In this document: one piece after another, positions 24,497-32,955 of the stretch
Numbering within the stretch: position 1 is the stretch's first letter
How the letters are laid out: the number at the start of each line of letters is the position of its first letter
Source: Nocardia suismassiliense
Lineage (GTDB): Bacteria > Actinomycetota > Actinomycetes > Mycobacteriales > Mycobacteriaceae
DNA: 64,000 bases
Direction: 5' to 3'
Assembly (NCBI RefSeq): GCF_900269665.1
Contig: NZ_LT985361.1
Coordinates: 5,049,382-5,113,381 of the forward strand
Notes under the pieces: model-generated
What the model saw: the letters and a program-made list of their open reading frames with translations, nothing else
The model's database searches: none
Told to the model about the DNA's origin: nothing
Made by a program: the position numbers and the translations under genes

Positions 24497-25710
24497 GTGC
24501 GTTGCGGTCGCGCAACTCGCATGATGCGGCCGAGCGAGGCGAAGTCATGAGCGTGGTCGTCGTCGGTGCTTCGTTGGCCGGGTTCTCGCTGGTACGGGAG
24601 CTGCGCACACTTGGCTACGACGGCGGTATCACCGTCGTCGGCGATGAGGTGCATCCGCCGTACGACCGGCCACCCCTGTCGAAGGAGTTCCTGCAGGGCG
24701 ACGTCGATATCGCCTTGGACGACGGCACCGACGATCCCCGCACCAGCTGGCTGCTCGGCCGTCGCGCAGTCGGAATCACCTCGGCCACAGGCGGTCCCGG
24801 CGTCACTCTGGACGATGGCACAGTGGTCGCCGGGCAATCGCTGGTGCTCGCCACCGGGGCCCGCGCTCGATCATTACCGAGCGCACCGGCACTCACCGGT
24901 ATCCATACGCTGCGCACCGTCGACGACGCGCGCGCGATCCGCGCCTCCTTGCACACCGCACGCACCGCGGTGATCGTCGGCGCGGGCCTGATCGGTTCCG
25001 AAATAGCCTCGACCGCAGCCACTCTCGGCGTGCAGGTAACCATCGTAGAACTCGCCACCGACCCACTCGCCGGCGTCCTCGGCCCGCGCCTCGGGGCACT
25101 GTGCGCGGATCTGCACGCCGCCAACGGTGTCGGGTTGCGCACCGGCGTCGCCGTGGCCGAATTCGTGGGCGACCACCGCGTCAGCGCGGTCCGGCTGACC
25201 GACGGCACGCTGCTCCCCGCCGACGCCGTCATCATCGGAATCGGCGCGATCCCCAACACCGAATGGGCACAGGACTCGCCGCTGCGCATCGACAACGGCT
25301 TCGTCACCGACTCCCACTGCCGCACAAAGGTTCCCGACATCTACGCCATCGGCGACTGCGCCCGCGCCTACCACGATGAGCTGGGCGCACTCCATCGTTG
25401 CGAGCACTGGTCGAACGCCACCGCTCAGGCCCGGATCGTCGCGGCCACCCTGACCGGCGCACCACCGGCGCCCGTGCCGTCCAACTACTTCTGGTCACGC
25501 CAGTACGGCCGAATGATGCAATTCGCGGGCCACCGCCGACCGGACGACGTGCTGCGCTTCGTCGACGGCGACCCGTGCACGCCGTCGTGCACCGCGCTCT
25601 ACGAACGCGACGGCGTACCGGTCGCCGTCTTCGCCATCGACAACCCGCGCCTGTTCACCAGGTACCGCAAGCAGATCGAGCGGCGGCCCGCGGCCATCGC
25701 CACCCCGTAG
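24493..25710 (+). CDS. FAD/NAD(P)H-dependent ferredoxin reductase
   Basis: The ATG at 24493 overlaps the ferredoxin stop; an ATG at 24547 (MSVVVVGASLAGFS, GAGG upstream) would trim 18 poorly conserved residues and may be the true start. The class is the BphA4-like ferredoxin reductase: an N-terminal FAD motif VVVGASLAGFSLVRELR, PPLSKEFL, LATGARAR, a second dinucleotide motif VIVGAGLIGSEIAS, and YAIGDCAR near the end. It would pass electrons from NADH to the adjacent Rieske ferredoxin. An inverted pair GTTGC-N6-GCAAC lies at 24501-24516, inside the first codons of the longer form. Confidence 0.9.
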   Translation: MSALRSRNSHDAAERGEVMSVVVVGASLAGFSLVRELRTLGYDGGITVVGDEVHPPYDRPPLSKEFLQGDVDIALDDGTDDPRTSWLLGRRAVGITSATGGPGVTLDDGTVVAGQSLVLATGARARSLPSAPALTGIHTLRTVDDARAIRASLHTARTAVIVGAGLIGSEIASTAATLGVQVTIVELATDPLAGVLGPRLGALCADLHAANGVGLRTGVAVAEFVGDHRVSAVRLTDGTLLPADAVIIGIGAIPNTEWAQDSPLRIDNGFVTDSHCRTKVPDIYAIGDCARAYHDELGALHRCEHWSNATAQARIVAATLTGAPPAPVPSNYFWSRQYGRMMQFAGHRRPDDVLRFVDGDPCTPSCTALYERDGVPVAVFAIDNPRLFTRYRKQIERRPAAIATP

Positions 25711-25718
25711 GAGGATTT

Positions 25719-26804
25719 GTGCCCGAAACCGTTCGCGGCGTCATCGCCCGCCGCACCGGCGCCCCGGTCGAGCTGGTCGACGTGGTGATCCCTGATCCCG
25801 GACCGCACGACGTCGTGGTGCGCGTGCAGTCGTGCGGTGTGTGCCACACCGATCTGCACTACCGCGAGGGCGGCATCAACGACGACTTCCCGTTCCTGCT
25901 CGGCCACGAGGCGGCGGGCATCGTGGAGACCGTCGGGGAATCCGTCACCCACGTGACCGTAGGCGACTTCGTCATTCTGAACTGGCGGGCGATCTGCGGC
26001 GAATGCCGCGCGTGCCGGCGCGGACGTCCCTGGTACTGCTTCGACACCAGCAACGCCGGCAAGAGCATGACGCTCACCGACGGCACCGAGCTCACCCCGG
26101 CCTTGGGCGTCGGCGCGTTCGCCGACAAGACTCTCGTCCACGAAAGACAGTGCACCAAGGTCGATCCCGCCGCCGACCCGGCCGTCGCCGGACTGCTCGG
26201 CTGCGGCGTGATGGCGGGCATCGGCGCGGCAACGAACACCGGCAATGTCTCGCGCGGCGACAGCGTGGCGGTGATCGGCTGCGGTGGTGTCGGCGATGCC
26301 GTGATCGCCGGGGCTCGTCTGGCCGGAGCGGCCACCATCATCGCCGTCGACCGTGACTCCCGAAAGCTAGCCTGGGCCAAGCAGTTCGGCGCCACCCACG
26401 AAATCGACGCGAGCACCGAAGACGTGGTCGAGCGGATCCAGGAACTCACCGGCGGCTTCGGCGCCGATGTCGTGATCGACGCGGTCGGCCGCCCAGAAAC
26501 CTGGAAGCAGGCCTTCTACGGCCGCGACCTGGCGGGCACCGTCGTGCTGGTCGGCGTGCCGACCCCGGAGATGACCCTCGATATGCCGCTGATCGATCTC
26601 TTCTCGCGCGGTGGCGCGTTGAAGTCCTCCTGGTACGGCGACTGCCTGCCCGAGCGTGACTTCCCGATATTGATCGACCTCTACCGCCAGGGCCGACTGC
26701 CCCTGGAAAACTTTGTCACCGAACGCATCTCACTCGACGAGGTGGAGAAGGCGTTCGACGCCATGCACCACGGCGATGTGCTGCGTTCGGTCGTGGTGTG
26801 GTGA
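25719..26804 (+). CDS. mscR: S-(hydroxymethyl)mycothiol dehydrogenase (mycothiol-dependent formaldehyde dehydrogenase)
   Basis: The GTG at 25719 follows AGGAGG and gives 361 residues. It is a zinc medium-chain dehydrogenase: catalytic zinc residues in SCGVCHTDLHYREGG and GHEAAGIVE, structural-zinc cysteines in CGECRACRRGRPWYC, and the nucleotide motif VIGCGGVGDAVI. WRAICGECRAC and SNAGKSMTL are characteristic of the mycothiol-dependent formaldehyde/NO-reducing group. It oxidises the formaldehyde-mycothiol adduct. It follows the reductase after 8 bp, so formaldehyde from betaine and sarcosine demethylation is disposed of by the same operon. Confidence 0.92.
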   Translation: MPETVRGVIARRTGAPVELVDVVIPDPGPHDVVVRVQSCGVCHTDLHYREGGINDDFPFLLGHEAAGIVETVGESVTHVTVGDFVILNWRAICGECRACRRGRPWYCFDTSNAGKSMTLTDGTELTPALGVGAFADKTLVHERQCTKVDPAADPAVAGLLGCGVMAGIGAATNTGNVSRGDSVAVIGCGGVGDAVIAGARLAGAATIIAVDRDSRKLAWAKQFGATHEIDASTEDVVERIQELTGGFGADVVIDAVGRPETWKQAFYGRDLAGTVVLVGVPTPEMTLDMPLIDLFSRGGALKSSWYGDCLPERDFPILIDLYRQGRLPLENFVTERISLDEVEKAFDAMHHGDVLRSVVVW

Positions 26805-26819
26805 CGAGCCCAGCTCCGG

Positions 26820-27479
26820 TTAACGCGGCGGCACGAGCCCGTTCACTATGGCCGCCAGCCCTTTTCGATGCGTATCACGATGGGTCAGCTCCCCCCACTC
26901 GTCGGCGATCGCGGCCAGCGTCGGCAGCTCTTCGGCATCGAGCCGATCCATGGTCGGGTCGACGGCCGACTCGAGCCGCACCTTCCGGCGCTCCCGGTTC
27001 ACCCGGATGATGAGGTCGCCCACGATGTAGTACCAGATGGTGCGATACACATCGACGGCTTCTTCAGTACTGCACCCGCAGTCGACGGCCGCGGCCACGA
27101 TCAGCTCGACCATCCCCATCGCCGAGGGCACGAACAGCGGGTCGGAGGTCAATACCTCGATGATCCACGGACGCTCGGCGAGCCCTTCGTACAGGGCGCA
27201 CGCGACTTCGAGTAGCCGCGCACGCGGGTCATCGGAGAACTCCCGCCGCGGAATATGCCGGGCATGCGACTCCAACAGCAACAGCAGGAGCTCGTCCTTG
27301 TCGCGCACGTGGTGATACAGCGCCATCGGCGTGCTACCCAGTTCCTTCGCTAACCGCCGCATCGACAGGCCGTCGGCCCCTTCGGTCCGCAGCAGTCGAT
27401 CGGCGGCGACGATGATGGCGTCCTGCGACAGACGCGGTGGTCGGCCCACCTTTCCCTTGCGATCCGTTTCTCCGGGCAT
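26820..27479 (-). CDS. TetR-family regulator (TetR_C, Tn10-like subgroup)
   Basis: The ATG at 27479 gives 219 residues; the frame remains open far upstream, but the helix-turn-helix begins here. The N-terminal DNA-binding domain contains AIIVAADRLLRTEGADGLSMRRLAKELGSTPMALYHHVRDKDELL. The remainder is helical, with WYYIVGDLIIRVNRERRK. It converges on the mycothiol-dependent dehydrogenase and is divergent from the small gene at 27588, so that gene and the regulator itself are its likeliest targets. The ligand is unknown. Confidence 0.85.
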   Translation of the reverse strand: MPGETDRKGKVGRPPRLSQDAIIVAADRLLRTEGADGLSMRRLAKELGSTPMALYHHVRDKDELLLLLLESHARHIPRREFSDDPRARLLEVACALYEGLAERPWIIEVLTSDPLFVPSAMGMVELIVAAAVDCGCSTEEAVDVYRTIWYYIVGDLIIRVNRERRKVRLESAVDPTMDRLDAEELPTLAAIADEWGELTHRDTHRKGLAAIVNGLVPPR

Positions 27480-27587
27480 CGGACCATCTTCCCCCTCGGC
27501 GGTCGCCCCTGAAATCAGGGGCGGCCCGTCGCCTGTGCTGAAGTGGGCGCTGCCACCTGGCGGCTCGGATCGGATCGGGAGAACTTG

Positions 27588-27941
27588 ATGGACGTTGTCG
27601 GCCCCACGGAAAGCGTCGTGGTCTTCATGATGGGGCCCGACCCCGACGACGGTTTCCTCGCCATGGTGCAGACGCAGGACGACCACGCGGTGCAGCGCGC
27701 CTGGCAGAAATTGGCCGCAGAGCACAACATTCGGGCCGAGCAGGTGACCGCCGTGGTCGCGGAATGGCAGCCGTCGGCCGCGGATGCCGCGTTCATCGAG
27801 CAGACCTTCGGCGAGGTCGATCTGTCCTACCTGTTCGACCGTCCCGCGGCAGACGGCTGGGCTGCCGCGTTCGCCGCTGCGCGGGCTGCGTTGCAAGCCG
27901 AGATCGAGCGCCGCGACGCGGATCCGACCACGATGATGTGA
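27588..27941 (+). CDS. Small cytosolic protein of unknown function
   Basis: The ATG at 27588 follows GGGAGAA and gives 117 residues. It is acidic, with an N-terminal strand-like part (VVGPTESVVVFMMGPDPDDGF), a central WQKLAAEHNI helix and an Ala-rich C-terminal helix. There is no Cys, no signal and no membrane segment. I do not recognise the family. It is divergent from the TetR gene by 108 bp. Confidence 0.6.
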   Translation: MDVVGPTESVVVFMMGPDPDDGFLAMVQTQDDHAVQRAWQKLAAEHNIRAEQVTAVVAEWQPSAADAAFIEQTFGEVDLSYLFDRPAADGWAAAFAAARAALQAEIERRDADPTTMM

Positions 27942-28125
27942 TCGGCCAGACGCCCTCGTTCGCAGGCTGATCTTCAGCCACTCAGCACGTTTCGCCCCGC
28001 TGGTCTCCGCGCATCGCCTGCTTTGTCCTGTCAGAGAACAAACTTCGCGTCGATCTGTCGAAAGCGCCACCGGAACCGGCCGAAGTGAGGTTGAATTCGC
28101 TCAGTTGCAGAGAAAGAAGCATCTG

Positions 28126-29310
28126 ATGCGGATCGCGGCACGACCTGAAAATGCCCACCAGGCCCGGATTTTGCGGTTGCTGCGGGATCGGGGGCCGCAG
28201 TCGCGGTCGGAATTGGGTCAGCCGATGGAGCTCTCCCGGTCCAAGCTCGCGGTGGAACTGGATCGGCTGGCTGCGCTCGGCTTGGTCGAAGCCGGTGGGT
28301 TGGCGGCCTCCAGCGGCGGCCGACGATCGGCGATCGCCATGCTGGCGTCGGGTTTGCGGTTCGCCGCCATCGATATCGGCGCGACGTCCATCGACGTCGC
28401 GGTGACCGACGGGGAACTGCGGGTGCTCGGGCAGCTGTCCGAGCCGTGCGATATCCGGCAGGGACCGGCCGCGGTATTGGAGCGGGCCCTCGATCTGCTC
28501 GGCAAACTCCGCGCCGAACCGAGCATGTCCGGGCGGCTGCACGGGGCAGGCGTCGGCGTGCCGGGCCCGGTGAGTTTCCGGGAGGGCATGCCGGTCGCAC
28601 CGCCGATAATGCCTGGCTGGCACCGCTTTCCGGTGCGCGAGGCCATCGCGCAGGAGCTCGGCTGCCCGGTGCTGGTCGACAACGACGTGAACATCTTGGC
28701 GCTCGGCGAGATGCAGGCCGGCTCAGCGCATTCGGTGGCGGATTTCCTGCTCGTCAAGGCGGGCACCGGGATCGGCTGCGGCATCGTGGTCGACGGCGGC
28801 ATCTACCGGGGTGTCTCCGGCAGCGCGGGCGATATCGGGCACCTGCGGATCACCGACGACGGCCCGGTCTGCGCCTGCGGCAACAGCGGCTGCCTCGAGG
28901 CCTACGCCGGCGGCGCCGCATTGGCCAGGGAAGCCACCGCCCGCGCCGCACGGTCACCCTTCCTCACCGAACGCCTAGCCGCCGCGGGCGCGCTCACCGC
29001 GACCGACCTGGCTGATGCCGCCGCGGCGGGAGACCCGGTGGCGGTGGCCATGATTCGGGACGCCGGCACCCATCTCGGGACTGCACTGGCCGGGTTGGTC
29101 AGCTTCTTCAACCCGGGACTGGTGGTGATCGCGGGCGGACTCACCGGCTTCGGGCATCCGCTGCTGGCGGAGATCCGCAGCGTGGTCTACCGCAGGTCGT
29201 CGCCGCTGGCCACCGGCAATCTGCCGATCGTGCTGTCCGAACTCGCCGAGCTCGGTGGAGTGATCGGCGCGGCGCGGCTCATCAGCGATCACATCTTCAG
29301 CGTCGCCTGA
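28126..29310 (+). CDS. ROK-family transcriptional regulator of the sugar island
   Basis: The ATG at 28126 (394 residues) follows AGAAAG; an in-frame TTG at 28105 is less likely. The N-terminal winged helix is in NAHQARILRLLRDRGPQSRSELGQPMELSRSKLAVELDRLAALGLVE. The ROK kinase-like domain follows, with FAAIDIGATSIDVAV, the zinc-binding segment CACGNSGCLEAYAGG, and VVIAGGLTG. Such proteins sense a sugar or sugar phosphate. It is directly upstream of, and on the same strand as, the ABC importer, 22 bp away. Confidence 0.9.
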   Translation: MRIAARPENAHQARILRLLRDRGPQSRSELGQPMELSRSKLAVELDRLAALGLVEAGGLAASSGGRRSAIAMLASGLRFAAIDIGATSIDVAVTDGELRVLGQLSEPCDIRQGPAAVLERALDLLGKLRAEPSMSGRLHGAGVGVPGPVSFREGMPVAPPIMPGWHRFPVREAIAQELGCPVLVDNDVNILALGEMQAGSAHSVADFLLVKAGTGIGCGIVVDGGIYRGVSGSAGDIGHLRITDDGPVCACGNSGCLEAYAGGAALAREATARAARSPFLTERLAAAGALTATDLADAAAAGDPVAVAMIRDAGTHLGTALAGLVSFFNPGLVVIAGGLTGFGHPLLAEIRSVVYRRSSPLATGNLPIVLSELAELGGVIGAARLISDHIFSVA

Positions 29311-29332
29311 CCACACGGCAAGGAATTCGGCC

Positions 29333-30838
29333 ATGAACACCGTGCTGACCATGCGGGGCATCGTCAAGGACTTCCCCGGCGTGCGCGCCCTCGACCATGT
29401 CGACCTCGACGTCCGCGCCGGCGAGGTGCACTGCCTGCTGGGCCAGAACGGCGCGGGCAAGTCCACACTGATCAAAGTGCTTGCCGGAGCGCATCATCCG
29501 GATGCGGGGGAACTGCACTGGCTCGGCGCACCGGTGCGGCTGTCCGGTCCCGCCGCCGCCACCCGGCTCGGCATCGCGACGATCTACCAGGAGTTGGATC
29601 TGTGCGACGGCCTCGATATCGCCGAGAACATCTTCCTCGGGCACGAACAGGCGCGAGCCGGATTCACCCGCCGCGCGTCGACCGCCCGCGCCGCGACCGC
29701 CCTGCTCGAGCGCCTCGGCCACGGGGAGCTGCGGCCGGACACGATGGTCGGCACCCTGCCCGCGGCGGCCAAGCAGGTGGTCAGCATGGCGCGGGCCCTG
29801 TCCTACGACGCGCGCCTCATCGTGATGGACGAACCCTCCGCCGCGCTCGGTAACGACGAGGTGAGCAACCTCTTCCGCATCATCGATCAGCTGCGCGCGG
29901 AGGGCGTTGCCGTCGTATACATCTCGCATCGGCTGGACGAAATCCGCACCATCGGCGACCGGATCACCGTGCTGAAAGACGGTCGCACCGTCGCGACCGG
30001 ACTACCCGCCCGCACCACCGGCACCGACCAGGTTGTCGCGCTGATGACCGGCGGCAATGGCGCCGATGCGCTACTCGCGCAACAGCCTTCGCACGCCGAG
30101 GATGCCGCCGAGGTGCTCCGGGTGACCGGTCTCGGCCTGGCCGGGCGGTTCCGGGATATCTCGTTCGCAGTGCGCGCGGGCGAAATCGTCGGTCTCGCAG
30201 GCTTGGTCGGCTCGGGCCGCTCGGAAGTGCTGGAAACGATCTACGGCGCACGGCCCGCGTCGACGGGCCTGGTCGAGGTCGACGGTCGCCGGGTCCGGCC
30301 GGGCAGCACGACCGCGGCGGTGGCCGCCGGGATGGGGCTGGCGCCCGAGGAGCGCAAATCCCAGGGCTTGTTTCTGCTGGAATCGGTGGGGCGCAACATC
30401 TCTGCCGCGTCACTGCCGCGCTACTCCCGGCTCGGCTGGTTCGACCGCCGCCGGGAACGAGCGCAGACCGGCGGCGTGCTCGCTCGCGTCGGCGTGCGCC
30501 CCGCCGACCCGGACTACCCGGTGCGCGGCCTCTCCGGTGGCAATCAGCAGAAGACGGTACTGGCTCGCTGGCTGCTGGAGGACTGCCGGGTACTGCTGCT
30601 CGACGAGCCGACCCGCGGCGTCGATGTCGGCGCCCGCGCCGACGTGTACGCGCAGGTCCGCGGGCTCGCCGAACGGGGTGTCGCGGTGCTGATGGTCTCC
30701 AGCGACCTGCCCGAGCTACTCGGGCTGGCCGACCGGGTGCTCGTCCTGCGCGACGGCGAGATCATCCACGCGGCGGCCGCGGCCGAGCTCACCGAGCCGG
30801 ACATCATCGCCATGATCATGGAAGGGAGTGCGCTGTGA
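29333..30838 (+). CDS. Sugar ABC transporter ATPase (two-domain, RbsA/MglA type)
   Basis: There are 501 residues with two nucleotide-binding domains in tandem. The first has the Walker A GQNGAGKST and VIVMDEPSAAL. The second has a degenerate P-loop in GLAGLVGSGRSEVLE, then LSGGNQQKTVLARWLL and LLLDEPTRGVDVGA. This is the carbohydrate-uptake CUT2 class that imports monosaccharides such as ribose, xylose or inositol. AAGGA lies before the ATG. It overlaps the permease start (GTGA). Confidence 0.95.
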   Translation: MNTVLTMRGIVKDFPGVRALDHVDLDVRAGEVHCLLGQNGAGKSTLIKVLAGAHHPDAGELHWLGAPVRLSGPAAATRLGIATIYQELDLCDGLDIAENIFLGHEQARAGFTRRASTARAATALLERLGHGELRPDTMVGTLPAAAKQVVSMARALSYDARLIVMDEPSAALGNDEVSNLFRIIDQLRAEGVAVVYISHRLDEIRTIGDRITVLKDGRTVATGLPARTTGTDQVVALMTGGNGADALLAQQPSHAEDAAEVLRVTGLGLAGRFRDISFAVRAGEIVGLAGLVGSGRSEVLETIYGARPASTGLVEVDGRRVRPGSTTAAVAAGMGLAPEERKSQGLFLLESVGRNISAASLPRYSRLGWFDRRRERAQTGGVLARVGVRPADPDYPVRGLSGGNQQKTVLARWLLEDCRVLLLDEPTRGVDVGARADVYAQVRGLAERGVAVLMVSSDLPELLGLADRVLVLRDGEIIHAAAAAELTEPDIIAMIMEGSAL

Positions 30839-31875
30839 CCGAACGCATCCGCAGCACACCCACGGTTCGCACCGAGGCGAAAACACCGGCGGTGGACGGT
30901 GATCCGCCGCCCCCGCGCCGACGCAAAACTGGACGCGGCGAACTACGCAAGCATCTGACGCTGATCGTCGCGCTCATCGCACTATTGCTCGTCGGGGCGT
31001 TGACCAAGGGCGAGGACTTTCTCAGCACCGGCAATATGATCACCATCCTGACCCTGGCGTCGGTCATCGGCGTGGTGACCGTCGGCATGACGTTCGTGAT
31101 CATCGGCGGCGGCATCGACCTCTCGGTCGGCGCGATCATCGCGCTGGCCTCGGTCTGGTGCACCACCACCGCCACCCAGTCCTACGGCGTGGCCGGGATG
31201 GTGCTGTGCGCGCTGCTCGTCGGCCTCGGCTGCGGCGTGCTGAACGGGGCGCTCATCGCCTACGGCCGATTGGTACCGTTCATCGTCACGCTGGCCATGA
31301 TGGTGGCCGCGCGCGGGCTGGCCGAGCAGATCTCCGGGCGGCAATCGCAGCTCGTCACCACCGACCTGCTCGCCCTCGCACAGAACCGGGTGCTCGGTAT
31401 CCCGCTGCTGGTCTACCTGTTCGTCGTGGTGGTCGCGATCGGCTGGATCGTGCTGGAGCGCACCACCTTCGGCCGACGCAGCGCGGCGGTGGGCGGTAAT
31501 CCGGAGGCGGCCCGGCTGGCGGGGATCGACGTGCGCAGGCACACCCTGCTGCTCTACGCGGCGTCGGGGCTGTGCTGCGGTATCGCCGCCGTCATGCTCA
31601 CCGCGCAGACCACCACCGGCACCAGCACCAACGGCCAGCTCTACGAGCTGGACGCGATCGCCGCGGTGGTCATCGGCGGGACGCTGCTCAGCGGCGGCTT
31701 CGGCACCATCACCGGCTCGATCCTCGGCGTGCTCGTCTTCACCGTGATCGAGGACCTGTTCATCCTCAACAACCTCGAACAACCCATCCAGGCGATCGGC
31801 AAGGGCGCCATCATCGTGGCCGTCCTGCTGTTCCAGCGCTTCGGTCGCGCCCGCGCGGTCCCCACCCTCACCTGA
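30835..31875 (+). CDS. Sugar ABC transporter permease (RbsC type)
   Basis: The GTG at 30835 overlaps the ATPase stop and gives 346 residues. About 45 residues of Pro/Arg-rich cytoplasmic tail precede eight or more membrane helices. GGGIDLSVGAIIALASV, FIVTLAMMVAARGLAE, GRRSAAVGGNPEAARLAGIDV and AIAAVVIGGTLLSGGFGTITGS are the conserved phrases of CUT2 permeases. Confidence 0.95.
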   Translation: MTERIRSTPTVRTEAKTPAVDGDPPPPRRRKTGRGELRKHLTLIVALIALLLVGALTKGEDFLSTGNMITILTLASVIGVVTVGMTFVIIGGGIDLSVGAIIALASVWCTTTATQSYGVAGMVLCALLVGLGCGVLNGALIAYGRLVPFIVTLAMMVAARGLAEQISGRQSQLVTTDLLALAQNRVLGIPLLVYLFVVVVAIGWIVLERTTFGRRSAAVGGNPEAARLAGIDVRRHTLLLYAASGLCCGIAAVMLTAQTTTGTSTNGQLYELDAIAAVVIGGTLLSGGFGTITGSILGVLVFTVIEDLFILNNLEQPIQAIGKGAIIVAVLLFQRFGRARAVPTLT

Positions 31876-31894
31876 ACTCTCACCAAGGAACATC

Positions 31895-32941
31895 ATGGGC
31901 TCCACACTCTCGCTCCCCCGTCGCGGCATCCTGCTCTCCGGCCTGGCCGCGGGCGCCGGCGTCCTCGCCGCCGCGTGTACCTCGAACGACACCACCGCCA
32001 GCACGCAGGTGGCCGGCGGCACCGGCGACAACTCCGCCGCCGGAAAGCAAGTCCGCGTGGGGTTTTCCGCGCCCGCCGCCGATCACGGCTGGACCGCGGC
32101 GGTCACCCGCAACGCGCGGGCGCAGGCCGAGAAGTTCGCCGACGTCACGCTGAACGTCACCGAGGGCACCAACGACGTCAGTCGCCAGATCGAGCAGGTG
32201 CAGTCGATGATCAACCAGAAGGTCGACGTGCTCGTGGTGCTGCCGTTCGACGGCAATGCCCTTACCGAAGTAGCGAAAAACGCGATGGCCGCCGGGATTC
32301 CGGTGATCAACCTGGATCGGGTCTTCGCGTCGGCGCTGGCCTACCGCACCTGGATCGGCGGCGACAACTACGGAATGGGCGTCAACGCAGGCACGTTCAT
32401 CGTCGGCAAAATGAAGGACGCGGGCATCGCCGATCCGGTGATCGTGGAGATCGCGGGCATCGACAATCTCCAGCTCACCCAGGAACGCAGCCGAGGTTTC
32501 CAGGACGCCCTCGCCGCCGCCGGATTCCGCGTCGCGGCACGGCAATCCACCGATTTCACGGCTGCGGGCGGACAGCAGGTCGCCAGCCAGATGCTGCAGG
32601 CGACGAAGAAGATCGACGCGATGTGGAACCACGACGACGACCAGGGCATCGGCGTGCTGGGCGCGATCAGGCAGGCCAACCGATCCGGTGAGTTCGTCAT
32701 GGTCGGCGGCGGTGGCTCGGCCCAGGCCATGCGCGAGATCCAGGCGGGCAACTCGCCGCTGCAGGCCACCGTGCTCTACAGCCCGGCCATGGCCTCGTCG
32801 GCGGTCGCGCTGGCCCGGCTGCTCGGGCAGCGCCGGGCGCTCGGTGATCTCGCCGAACACGATGTGCCCGCGAAGATCACCACCTTCTCCGCGGTGGTCA
32901 CCAAGGACAACGCCGAACAGTACCTAGCGAACGGCTACTGA
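31895..32941 (+). CDS. Sugar-binding lipoprotein of the ABC importer
   Basis: There are 348 residues. The N-terminus has a twin-arginine-like PRRGILLSG and a lipobox LAAAC with Cys29, so the protein is membrane-anchored outside. The mature part is a type-1 periplasmic binding protein of the ribose-binding class: VRVGFSAPAADHGWTAAVTRNA, VLVVLPFDGNALTEVAKNAMAAGIPVINLDRVF, and MWNHDDDQGIGVLGAI. It belongs to the operon with the ATPase and permease. The ligand is unknown. Confidence 0.93.
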   Translation: MGSTLSLPRRGILLSGLAAGAGVLAAACTSNDTTASTQVAGGTGDNSAAGKQVRVGFSAPAADHGWTAAVTRNARAQAEKFADVTLNVTEGTNDVSRQIEQVQSMINQKVDVLVVLPFDGNALTEVAKNAMAAGIPVINLDRVFASALAYRTWIGGDNYGMGVNAGTFIVGKMKDAGIADPVIVEIAGIDNLQLTQERSRGFQDALAAAGFRVAARQSTDFTAAGGQQVASQMLQATKKIDAMWNHDDDQGIGVLGAIRQANRSGEFVMVGGGGSAQAMREIQAGNSPLQATVLYSPAMASSAVALARLLGQRRALGDLAEHDVPAKITTFSAVVTKDNAEQYLANGY

Positions 32942-32955
32942 CCGATCGGAGCCAG

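Noticed and set aside
27982..28623. 213-codon minus-strand ORF opposite the ROK regulator
   Set aside because: Composition is Arg/His/Pro-rich, and the plus strand has a clear winged helix and ROK domain.
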